64,000 bases of DNA, from the NCBI GenBank assembly GCA_038237225.1, contig JBBRYX010000001.1, positions 62,001 through 126,000 of the forward strand, written 5' to 3'. Below are positions 17,991 through 25,331 of this stretch, piece after piece; position 1 is the stretch's first letter, and each line of letters opens with the position of its first letter. This stretch comes from DASVUC01 sp038237225 (GTDB lineage: Bacteria > Planctomycetota > Phycisphaerae > Tepidisphaerales > Tepidisphaeraceae). Both the position numbers and the translations under genes were made by a program. A model generated the notes under the pieces. The model worked only from the letters and a program-made list of their open reading frames with translations, searched no databases and was not told the DNA's origin.

Positions 17991-18622
17991 ATGCGAACTC
18001 TCCAGCTCTCGCCAAGCCCCAAAAACCTCTCGCTGCTCCCCTTGCCGTTTGGATTGTGATTCAGCTTGCGGCGCTCGCGGTTGCGGCGGCACAGGGTCGG
18101 TTGTCTGCGAATTTCGGGACCAACGCCGAGCAGTTTGCCATCCAGGAAATGCTGGCGGCTCAGATCATTTTTGCGGGGATGCTCTTCCCATTTTTACTGC
18201 GCGACGTAGCAACGACCGTTGTCATCATTGCATCGGCCGCACCCTTCCTGCTGCTGAGTAGCTTTCTTTCGGCAACTCCGCGGAACACGGTGGCGACGCT
18301 TTATGTTTACCTGGCGCTTTGGCTCCTGGCACTTGGATTCTGGAGGGCGGCGCTGCCGACTCGGTCGCACTTCCTCGCCATTGCAGTTGCGAATCTCCTC
18401 ACGCTTGGGATTCCACTCCTGAAATACTTTCATTTGGAATTCAGCAATGACGCTAATCACCAATCGTTACTCGAACTAAGCCCACTGACCCAAGCGATCA
18501 CGCTGATTGACGCGCCGGCGCTGGATTTTCATCAATGGGGGCCGATTCTTCTGCTGCTTTTCGCAGGCGGCAGCGCCGTTGCCATTCGAAGCCTGGATTC
18601 GTCCAAACGCGAAGTGGAATAA
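17987..18622 (+). CDS. Integral membrane protein coupled to ftsQ
   Basis: The 211-residue product starts at a GTG whose last two bases overlap the ftsQ stop (GTGA), so it is almost surely translated by coupling. It has about six hydrophobic helices, for example VWIVIQLAALAVAAA, MLAAQIIFAGMLFPFLL, TLYVYLALWLLALGFW and WGPILLLLFAGGSAVA. There is no catalytic motif. Its genomic position at the end of the ftsW-ftsQ run, where ftsA normally stands, makes an envelope or division role plausible, but that is inference. No family was recognised. Confidence 0.75.
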   Translation: MNANSPALAKPQKPLAAPLAVWIVIQLAALAVAAAQGRLSANFGTNAEQFAIQEMLAAQIIFAGMLFPFLLRDVATTVVIIASAAPFLLLSSFLSATPRNTVATLYVYLALWLLALGFWRAALPTRSHFLAIAVANLLTLGIPLLKYFHLEFSNDANHQSLLELSPLTQAITLIDAPALDFHQWGPILLLLFAGGSAVAIRSLDSSKREVE

Positions 18623-18695
18623 AATCCCACTTCTGGACTCGGGCGATCCTCAACTCCTCCCGCCCACACGATCATTCAACAGGTTTTGCACCGAG

Positions 18696-18704
18696 TTATC
18701 CACA
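18696..18704. promoter_or_regulatory. Consensus DnaA box
   Basis: The nonamer TTATCCACA is a perfect match to the classical DnaA box. It stands alone, about 170 bp upstream of mraZ, without the clustering expected for an origin. It might let DnaA influence mraZ transcription, or be chance. Confidence 0.4.
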
Positions 18705-18803
18705 ATTTCCATGGTGGATTTAAGCTCCTCCCTGATTTTCAGTACTGGCAAGGCGACATGCGACCGCAATCTTAAAAAAGTTGAGCACGGCAGAATTTGG
18801 CGG

Positions 18804-18835
18804 TTGCATCCGTGGGGCTAGGTGGTACAAAGTGG
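18804..18835 (+). promoter_or_regulatory. MraZ operator: three GTGG repeats on a 10-bp period
   Basis: GTGG occurs at 18812, 18822 and 18832, exactly 10 bp apart, and again at 18853. MraZ is known to bind short G-rich direct repeats spaced by one helical turn in front of mraZ. TTGCAT (18804) and TACAAA (18826), 16 bp apart, could form a promoter overlapped by the repeats. Autoregulation is therefore likely. Confidence 0.7.
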
Positions 18836-18868
18836 TGACGCCGTTGAGATCAGTGGAAGTAAAACCCA

Positions 18869-19342
18869 GTGCGACACCTCCTCTTATACGGCGAGTACGA
18901 TCTGAACGTGGATGAGAAGTCCCGCGTTTTGATACCGATCGATATCCGGAAACAGATCGATCCCGAGCGAGATGGTGAAGCGCTCTTTGTCATAACAGGC
19001 GTGAATAAAGTCCCTTGGCTCTACCCGGAACGGTATTACGAGGAGCTGGTTTCACGCAGACCCGCCGAGTTGACGCCGGCTGAGTATGTGCTTGCGTTTG
19101 ATCAACTGAACTTCGCGCTCGCCAGCCGAGTGGAGTGGGACAAGCAGGGCCGCTGTTTGATCCCGGACAAGACGCTCAAGAGAGCCGGCTTGCAAAAGGA
19201 AGTAACCCTGATCGGTGTTCGCGATCACCTGGAACTTTGGAATCGCAAGGATTGGGAAGTCCGAAGACAGGCTCTGGAAGCAAAGATTCCTGAGATCGCG
19301 CTGCTTGCCAAGCAGCAATCGACCGCGACACCGGCGCCTTAA
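18869..19342 (+). CDS. mraZ: Transcriptional regulator MraZ
   Basis: MraZ is a ring-forming DNA-binding protein that regulates the division and cell-wall cluster. The 157-residue product contains both SpoVT/AbrB-like half domains: YGEYDLNVDEKSRVLIPIDI at the N-terminus and SRVEWDKQGRCLIPDKTLKRAG near residue 90, followed by ELWNRKDWE. The start is a GTG preceded by GGAAG at suitable distance. The three GTGG repeats upstream fit known MraZ operators. It stands about 850 bp before rsmH, far more than usual, and the gap appears to encode structured RNA. The assignment is secure. Confidence 0.95.
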   Translation: MRHLLLYGEYDLNVDEKSRVLIPIDIRKQIDPERDGEALFVITGVNKVPWLYPERYYEELVSRRPAELTPAEYVLAFDQLNFALASRVEWDKQGRCLIPDKTLKRAGLQKEVTLIGVRDHLELWNRKDWEVRRQALEAKIPEIALLAKQQSTATPAP

Positions 19343-20044
19343 AGACTGAACGGATTCGGGCAGAAGCCGTGTGATGTTGAACTTGGGCGCAAGACGAGTC
19401 GTAAGACGCCCGGCTTCGAATGGCAGATCGGGTGATTCATTTCGGTGCCGCGCCGCAAGGCGGACAGCGAGACATATCCTGGGAAGGATCGGTCTCAAAT
19501 TTGTAAAACTGAATAGCAGTTCTTGCCACGATTCAGCAATTGCATTCGTGTCGTCCATGGAAGGTGCGCGAGTGCATAGCCCAGCCGCGAGGAAAGGATT
19601 CCTCATGGGTGCGGAGGGAAACCGTCGTTGCGATCACAGGGAAGTTGATCGGCGGGCCGTGGCAGGAGGCTTCTGTATAGGACGCATCGGGTTGTGGCGT
19701 CTTTCGGAAGCCGGGAGACTTCCCGTCGACGGCCGTTGGTCGTTTCGGTCGTGCCATGGATGGCGCGCTCGAATAGACCGACGGCAGGTCGCGGGAGCTC
19801 GATTCGATCGCTGAACAGGCGGCCGGATCGATTTGGTTTGACCAGGTGATCGTCAGGCCAGACTCGTGGCAACGGGTCGTCCGGAATCACTCGGTGTGCG
19901 CCAGGATGGCGGCGCTGGTCGGTATCGCAGAGTCGTCACACGGATGCGACCCGCAGGCTCTGGGGCCCGCGGCGGAAGGGAAGCCCGACTCTGCTGTATC
20001 GACTTTTGCTCGCGCTCAGGCTTCGTCTGAATCCAAAGACGACG
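19343..20044 (+). ncRNA. Candidate structured RNA or long leader between mraZ and rsmH
   Basis: This 700-bp stretch has no credible protein but many nested complementary segments. GAAGCC 19363-19368 pairs with 19412-19417 and encloses GGGCG/CGCCC. CGCC-GCAA-GGCG (from about 19451) is a GNRA-type hairpin. GAGAC/GTCTC with inner ATCC/GGAT spans 19469-19496, and GAGGAA/TTCCTC spans 19589-19604. A three-tier stem at 19655-19734 comprises GGCCGT/ACGGCC, GGCTTC/GAAGCC and GACGC/GCGTC, with a side hairpin GGGA-TCCC. A mraW RNA motif is known upstream of mraW in actinobacteria, but no homology can be claimed here. It could be the rsmH leader, a separate RNA, or chance pairing in GC-rich DNA. Confidence 0.4.
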
Positions 20045-20123
20045 ATCCACAGATTACACCGATTTCACAGATTAAAGGCAATTCAATTCCTCTGAATCCG
20101 CGCAATCCGCGTAATCTGTGGAT
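20045..20123. repeat. Palindromic repeat with ATCCACAGATTAC ends
   Basis: The ends ATCCACAGATTACACCGATT and AATCCGCGTAATCTGTGGAT pair at 18 of 20 positions. A related element is at 22225-22310. Both lie in gaps of the rsmH-ftsI region. Confidence 0.85.
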
Positions 20124-20191
20124 CACCCTCTTCATCGTCCAGCAATCCTGTTTACCCGGATCGCGGAAGCTCGCGTAAACTGCGCGAGCTT

Positions 20192-21088
20192 ATGGACCTC
20201 CCCACCAGCGGTCACGACCCTGTTCTGCTCGATGAAGTCATCGAGGTGCTCGACCCGCAACCGGGGCAAACAATCATCGACTGCACCCTCGGCCGCGCCG
20301 GTCACGCCCGAGCCATATCCCAGCGCCTCGGGCCTTCTGGTTTACTCATTGGTCTTGATGCCGACCCGCGGAATCTGGAATTCGCCCAGGCCCGCCTGAA
20401 CGATGTCCCTTCCCGGGTCCGGTTTTTCCATGCCAACTTCGCGGAGTTGGAAGACGTTCTGGAGGAAGTCGATCAACCCCAGGTCGACGGAATCCTCGCG
20501 GATCTCGGCATCTCCACCAATCAACTCTTCGACGAAACCTACGGGCTTTCCTTTTCACAGAACATGCCGCTCGACATGCGCATCGATCCACGCATCCGGC
20601 AATCTGCCGCGGATCTGGTGAACACAATGCGCGAGGACGATCTTGCCAACGTCCTATATCAGATGGCACAAGAGCATTACTCCCGCCGGATCGCGAGAAA
20701 GATTGCGGATGCGCGCCGCCAAGCGCCGATAACCACAACGGAGCGACTGGCTGACCTGGTCCGTCAAGCCATCCCGTCGCGGGGTTACGAAAAAATCGAC
20801 CCTGCGACACGAACGTTCATGGCGCTCCGAATGGCCGTGAACCGGGAAGTTGAAAACCTCGAAGCCCTCCTGGCCAAGGCGCCAACGCACCTGAAACCCG
20901 GCGGACGATTCGCGGTGATCAGCTTCCACTCGACGGAAGATCGAAGGGTCAAGCAGGCGTTCCGGTCGGCGGAGCAGACCGGGCTTCTCAAGCTTCTCGC
21001 GAAAAAGCCCCTCACCCCCGCCGATGCGGAACTTGCCCGCAACCCCCGGTCCCGATCGGCCAAGCTCCGGACCGCGATGAAGTTGTAA
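20192..21088 (+). CDS. rsmH: 16S rRNA m4C1402 methyltransferase (MraW)
   Basis: RsmH methylates N4 of C1402 in 16S rRNA and is a standard member of the dcw cluster. The 298-residue protein starts MDLPTSGHDPVLLDEVIEVL and shows the SAM-binding region IIDCTLGRAGHARAISQRLG and IGLDADPRNL. It also shows ILADLGISTNQLFDETYGLS, the DMRIDP loop and the C-terminal FAVISFHSTEDRRVKQAFR. Size and motifs are normal for the family. It is separated from mraZ by a long structured gap and a palindrome, so it may have its own promoter or leader control. The assignment is secure. Confidence 0.96.
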   Translation: MDLPTSGHDPVLLDEVIEVLDPQPGQTIIDCTLGRAGHARAISQRLGPSGLLIGLDADPRNLEFAQARLNDVPSRVRFFHANFAELEDVLEEVDQPQVDGILADLGISTNQLFDETYGLSFSQNMPLDMRIDPRIRQSAADLVNTMREDDLANVLYQMAQEHYSRRIARKIADARRQAPITTTERLADLVRQAIPSRGYEKIDPATRTFMALRMAVNREVENLEALLAKAPTHLKPGGRFAVISFHSTEDRRVKQAFRSAEQTGLLKLLAKKPLTPADAELARNPRSRSAKLRTAMKL

Positions 21089-21151
21089 GAACGACACGCC
21101 ACACTGGTGTCCGTGTCGCCCACTCGAATGGGAAGAACACGAGGCACGTCC

Positions 21152-22165
21152 ATGACACGAGAAACAAAAATTGGTTTGCTGGTCGGGTTGGCCTTCATCA
21201 TCGTGATCGGCATCCTGTTGTCGGATCACCTGACCAGCGCGACGGAGCCTCCGCAGGCGCAGCTCGTTCAAGCAGGTAAAGACGTTCGCAGCGGCGTGAC
21301 CGTGCCCGGCGGAACCGCCGCTCCGGTCACGCAGGTTCAGGTTCCGCAGGGTGTGGCTCCGCAGTCGCCGGTATCGACGCATGAAGAATTGCAGCCGAAG
21401 CAGCCGCCGGTGACCGTGGTTCATATCGGTCCCGCGCCCGTGCCGGCGAATCCAGGCAACGTACAGCCGCCCACGGCGCCGCAGAAGCCGGAAACTGTCG
21501 CCACGAATAATTCTCCGGTAAACGCGCCCGCCAATCCCGCGCCGCCGGCAACTAACGGCACTTCCACGCTCGAGAACGTCGCGAATACATTGAATGAGCC
21601 CCTGGTGCCGGTGGGAGGGATCAAGGAGACGACTGAGCACTCAAACGTTCAGCATCCGCCGACGGTCATGGCAGCCGCCGGCCGGCAGTACAAGGCGGAA
21701 TCGGGCGATTCGCTCTCGAAGATGGCCGGCCGATTCCTCGGTGGGAACACCAAGGGAAATCGTGAGGCCATCATCAACGCAAACCCCTCGCTGAAAGCAA
21801 ACCCCGACATGATCATCGTGGGCAAAACCTACACGATCCCGACTGCTGCGACAGCGCAGGCGCCGGCTGCGTCACCGGCGGCGACGAATGTGCCGAGGCT
21901 CACGGAGAATGTTGTGATTGTCGAGGAGACGGCTCCCGCGAAGGCGCAAGCCGCGAACGCGCCCATTGCGCCGACACCAGAACACATGTACACCGTGAAG
22001 CAGGGTGAGACCCTGACGCGAATCGCGGTTGAGCAGATGGGAACAGGCGATGCCGTCAGCGCGATCGTCGAGCTGAACAAAATCAAGGATCCGAACAAAG
22101 TCGTCGCCGGCACGAAGCTGCGCCTGCCCGCCAAGCCGATCAGCGCCGTCGCGCAGAATCAGTAA
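21152..22165 (+). CDS. Membrane-anchored protein with two LysM domains
   Basis: The 337-residue product begins with a short cytoplasmic tail and a membrane segment (IGLLVGLAFIIVIGILLSDHL). A Pro/Ala/Val-rich linker (about 30-180) follows, then two LysM peptidoglycan-binding modules: YKAESGDSLSKMAGRFLGG near residue 186 and YTVKQGETLTRIAVEQMG near 280, each closing with a TYTIPT or KLRLP strand. LysM modules bind GlcNAc-containing glycans such as peptidoglycan. It is encoded between rsmH and the ftsL-like gene, an unusual guest in this position, and may tether the division machinery to the wall. The ATG at 21152 has GAGG upstream and is preferred over 21107. Confidence 0.85.
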   Translation: MTRETKIGLLVGLAFIIVIGILLSDHLTSATEPPQAQLVQAGKDVRSGVTVPGGTAAPVTQVQVPQGVAPQSPVSTHEELQPKQPPVTVVHIGPAPVPANPGNVQPPTAPQKPETVATNNSPVNAPANPAPPATNGTSTLENVANTLNEPLVPVGGIKETTEHSNVQHPPTVMAAAGRQYKAESGDSLSKMAGRFLGGNTKGNREAIINANPSLKANPDMIIVGKTYTIPTAATAQAPAASPAATNVPRLTENVVIVEETAPAKAQAANAPIAPTPEHMYTVKQGETLTRIAVEQMGTGDAVSAIVELNKIKDPNKVVAGTKLRLPAKPISAVAQNQ

Positions 22166-22224
22166 CAACCATCATCATCTCGATCTATTCTCGCTCAGCG
22201 GTTCTGGTCGGGACGAAAGAATTC

Positions 22225-22310
22225 ATCCACAGATTTCACAGATCTTCACAGATTCAGAATGTCGCGCTGAGCTGTTTCTAAATCTGTGAAAATCCGTGAA
22301 ATCTGTGGAT
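22225..22310. repeat. Palindromic repeat with ATCCACAGATTTCAC ends
   Basis: Arms at 22225-22254 and 22281-22310 are reverse complements at about 28 of 30 positions. The element is related to 20045-20123 and sits between the LysM gene and the ftsL-like gene. Confidence 0.85.
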
Positions 22311-22356
22311 CATCGCCCGTCTGTTTTGAATCCCGCTCACGTTTGAGAATTCAGCC

Positions 22357-22644
22357 ATGGTCAAGCTCCTTCTCTGCCTGCTCAGCATCATGACGCTCGC
22401 GATCGTGATGCTTCAGCTCCGCCAGCAGCGGCTCGAGCTTTCGCATCAGAACAACGTGCTGCACAATCGTATTGAAAACCACCAGGCAAGGCTCTGGAGC
22501 CAGCAGCTTCAGATCGGCGTCGCGACGGCGCCGAACGCGATCAAGCAGACGGTCGGGGAGAACCTGAAGATGGTTCCCCGAAGCCCGCTGCCGGCCGGGC
22601 AGGCGCATTGGATGGATGCGCGGAGCGACCTCCCCGTACCGTAG
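22357..22644 (+). CDS. ftsL: FtsL-like small division protein
   Basis: The 95-residue protein has an N-terminal membrane segment (MVKLLLCLLSIMTLAIVML) immediately followed by a short coiled-coil region rich in Gln, Leu, Glu and Asn (LRQQRLELSHQNNVLHNRIE). This is the bitopic layout of FtsL/FtsB, which activate the FtsW-FtsI complex. FtsL proteins are poorly conserved, so the call rests on topology plus position between rsmH and ftsI, where ftsL is normally found. The cytoplasmic tail is almost absent. Another small bitopic protein is possible. Confidence 0.6.
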   Translation: MVKLLLCLLSIMTLAIVMLQLRQQRLELSHQNNVLHNRIENHQARLWSQQLQIGVATAPNAIKQTVGENLKMVPRSPLPAGQAHWMDARSDLPVP

Positions 22645-22707
22645 CCGCCCAGTCAGATCCGCATCTCAAGCTGTTCTTCCTACCCCGGCGGCGAGTATCT
22701 TATCGCC

Positions 22708-22983
22708 ATGTCCGCGCGACGCGTTCACGAAAATGCAGACGACCAGAACGAGTCGGACGATCCGGATTTTCCGGACGAATCCGACATGGATTCGTTTGAT
22801 GAGCCGGGGGTGATGCCTTGCCCGTATTGCCGGAAGATGGTGTCGGAGGATGCGGAGCAATGTCCGCATTGCCACGAATACATTTCGATTGACGCCGCGC
22901 CGCGACGGCCGCTTCCGATGGGGTTCATGGTGGGGCTTGTCGCGGCGCTTCTGATCGCCCTCATCGCCTGGATGCTTCATTGA
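22708..22983 (+). CDS. Zinc-ribbon protein with C-terminal membrane anchor
   Basis: The 91-residue product has an acidic N-terminus (residues 8-35), then a zinc ribbon with CPYCRKMVSEDAEQCPHCHEY (two CxxC pairs), and ends in a membrane segment (MGFMVGLVAALLIALIAWML). The ribbon is therefore on the cytoplasmic side if the tail-anchor topology holds. It lies between the ftsL-like gene and ftsI and may be cotranscribed with them. Zinc ribbons of this kind commonly mediate protein contacts; nothing more specific is visible. Confidence 0.75.
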   Translation: MSARRVHENADDQNESDDPDFPDESDMDSFDEPGVMPCPYCRKMVSEDAEQCPHCHEYISIDAAPRRPLPMGFMVGLVAALLIALIAWMLH

Positions 22984-23043
22984 AGTATACCGCATCGGCG
23001 TCCCCTTCAATCTCTAAATGGCTGTGCGTGATTCGGCACTGAT

Positions 23044-23220
23044 TGTCATCCTGAGAGCATGTGAACCTTTTCTGTAGCACGGGCATCTTGCCCGTGTTGG
23101 CGATACAGGCACGGGCAAGATGCCCGTGCTACGAAAAAAGTTCACAAGCTCTGAGGTACTCCGAAGGATCTGGCCTGAATTGCTCACCGGGCAGATCCTT
23201 CGGAGTACCTCAGGATGACA
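23044..23220. repeat. Nested composite of three palindromic repeats upstream of ftsI
   Basis: An outer pair TGTCATCCTGAG (23044-23055) and CTCAGGATGACA (23209-23220) encloses two palindromes. The first (23060-23146) has arms containing GTAGCACGGGCATCTTGCCC. The second (23153-23211) has arms beginning GAGGTACTCCGAAGGATC. Translated in frame it gives a spurious 87-residue extension of FtsI. The layout suggests one mobile palindrome inserted into another. Confidence 0.85.
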
Positions 23221-23321
23221 ACGAACGGCGCGTGATCTTGCACAGTGATATCGCAACTCGCTGCGCGTCCCCAAAAAAATTCCCGTGCCGCCCGCTCGCA
23301 TGCCGATCATTATCGGACGCC

Positions 23322-25157
23322 ATGCCCACCTTTTCCAAAGCCCGTGCCGCGCTCGTGATGATGGTCATCACCACCTGCTTCTGCGCCCTCATGGGCCGCG
23401 TGGTCTACCTTCAGACCGTCGGCCGGCAGATGACCCTCGAGCGCGCAGAGCGCCAGCAGCATCAAAAGGAAACGATCATTTCCCGCCGCGGATCGATCTA
23501 CGACGTCACCGGTATGCTCATGGCGGGGACCATCCAGACCCAGGCCCTGTTTCTCGATCCCAAGTTCATGCAGGACTGCTATCAGATGGAAGGCCGCAGC
23601 CTTGCTGACATGGATGAAGCGGTCGGCAAACTCGCGAATCTCGTCGACAAAAAGCCGTTCGAGCTCTCGCAGCTTCTCGGAGATAAGAGCGAGAGCCGGT
23701 TTGTGAAGATCGCGGATCATCTCGACGAAAGCACCGTCGCGGAGATTGAAAAGCTCAAAATCTTCGGCGTTGGCTTTGTCCCACAGCACGAACGCTACTA
23801 CCCGATGGGATCGATCGGCGCCCACGTCATGGGCGGCACCGGAAAGGACGGCGCCGGCCTCGAAGGTCTCGAGAAAAAGTTCGAGAAACAGCTTGCGGGA
23901 AAGAACGGCTCCAAGCGCGTCCTGAAAGATGCGTATCGCCAGTCCATCGCGGTCGCCGCGGAGGACTACATTCAGCCACAGCACGGCCAGGCGCTCGTGC
24001 TGACGATCGACGGAAACATTCAGATGATCGCGGAGCAGGAGCTTGAGACCGCCTGCAAGAAATACGCCGCCAAGCGCGGCGAAGTCGTGGTGATGGACCC
24101 GCGAACCGGCGACGTCCTGGCGCTGGCGAACTGGCCGACGTTTGATCCATCGAGCTTGGATGAAGTCGACAACAAGACGCGCCTCAACCGCTGCCTGACC
24201 GACCCCTACGAACCCGGCTCCACGATCAAACCCTTCATCGCCGGACCCGCGATGGCCTGGCGCGTCACCAAGCCCAACGAGATTTGGCCCATCACCGCAA
24301 TCAAATGGAATCCGTTTGGCCGCCGCATCGTGACCGATGTTCACCACTACGGGCCGCTGTCGATGTGGGATGTGCTCGTGAAATCGTCCAACATCGGCAT
24401 GTCCATGCTCGGAACACGCATGGGAAACCCGAAGCTGTACGACGCGCTCACCGGCTTTGGCTTCGGCAAAACAACCGACATCGACATGCCCGCGGAAAAC
24501 CAGGGTCTCATCCGGCCGCTCGAAAAATGGGGCATGAACTCAACCATCTCGGTCTCGCAAGGCTACGAGCTGATGGTGACGCCGCTGCAACTCTGCCGCG
24601 CGTTCTGCGCCTACGCCAACGGCGGAAGACTCGTCCGGCCCCACGTCATCAAGGGCTGGCTCGATGCCGAAGGCAGCGTCATCGCACGTCAGCAGACGAA
24701 GGATCTGCACATGCTGCCCGAAGCGATCGATCCGCTCTCCGCTGCCGGGATGAAGCGGATCCTCTGCGATACCCTCGTCCGCGGCACCGCCAAGGGCTGC
24801 GCCAGCACCAACTGGAACATCTTCGGAAAGACCGGCACCGCTCACATCGCCGAGCACGGCTCATATAGCTCCGCGCGCTTCAACAGCTCGTTCATCGGCG
24901 GCGCCCCCGCCGAATCCCCCCGCCTCGTCATCACGATGGTGATCCACGACGCGGACAAATCCCTCGGTCACTACGGCGGTATCGTCTCCGCGCCCGCCGC
25001 GTGCAAAGTCCTCGAGCGCAGCCTCGCCTATATGCAAGTCCCCGCCAGCCCCGATCTGCCTCCCCCACCGCCTGAGATTGCGAGGGTTCTGGTGAACTAC
25101 GATCCTTCCATCTACACAAAGGCAGGCATCGCCAAGACCGCATCGGCTCGAGAATGA
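23322..25157 (+). CDS. ftsI: Class B penicillin-binding protein (FtsI/PBP2/PBP3)
   Basis: This transpeptidase crosslinks septal peptidoglycan and partners FtsW. The ATG at 23322 gives 611 residues: a short N-terminus with one membrane segment (ARAALVMMVITTCFCALMGR), a dimerisation domain with ISRRGSIYDVTGMLMA, and the transpeptidase domain. Its three catalytic motifs are GSTIKPF (SxxK, near residue 300), SSN in VKSSNIGMSM (near 355) and KTGTA in IFGKTGTAHI (near 503). The open frame extends 87 codons further upstream, but that part is composite repeat DNA. No murE follows; the cluster ends here and queA is convergent. Confidence 0.94.
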   Translation: MPTFSKARAALVMMVITTCFCALMGRVVYLQTVGRQMTLERAERQQHQKETIISRRGSIYDVTGMLMAGTIQTQALFLDPKFMQDCYQMEGRSLADMDEAVGKLANLVDKKPFELSQLLGDKSESRFVKIADHLDESTVAEIEKLKIFGVGFVPQHERYYPMGSIGAHVMGGTGKDGAGLEGLEKKFEKQLAGKNGSKRVLKDAYRQSIAVAAEDYIQPQHGQALVLTIDGNIQMIAEQELETACKKYAAKRGEVVVMDPRTGDVLALANWPTFDPSSLDEVDNKTRLNRCLTDPYEPGSTIKPFIAGPAMAWRVTKPNEIWPITAIKWNPFGRRIVTDVHHYGPLSMWDVLVKSSNIGMSMLGTRMGNPKLYDALTGFGFGKTTDIDMPAENQGLIRPLEKWGMNSTISVSQGYELMVTPLQLCRAFCAYANGGRLVRPHVIKGWLDAEGSVIARQQTKDLHMLPEAIDPLSAAGMKRILCDTLVRGTAKGCASTNWNIFGKTGTAHIAEHGSYSSARFNSSFIGGAPAESPRLVITMVIHDADKSLGHYGGIVSAPAACKVLERSLAYMQVPASPDLPPPPPEIARVLVNYDPSIYTKAGIAKTASARE

Positions 25158-25331
25158 GTTGTGGGAAGGTGGCGGTTACGCGACAAACATATGATCTCAA
25201 ATGAACTGGCACGATCCTGAAACGTCGTTGCAGGTGGGCCTTCGGCCGGACCGCTACGCGACTTCCGACGATGCTTCAGAATCACGAGAATCTATTTAGG
25301 GGACGCGCATGCCGTCCCTCGCGCCGTCGCG

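Noticed and set aside
19589..19604. RNase P RNA-like GAGGAAAG in the mraZ-rsmH gap
   Set aside because: The flanking sequence lacks the rest of the conserved RNase P core; here the bases form a simple GAGGAA/TTCCTC hairpin.
19371..19814. 147-codon frame between mraZ and rsmH
   Set aside because: Arg-rich with no recognisable fold or ribosome binding site, and the DNA shows dense base-pairing potential instead.
23061..23321. 87-codon N-terminal extension of FtsI
   Set aside because: It is a translation of nested palindromic repeats; the ATG at 23322 gives the normal PBP N-terminus.
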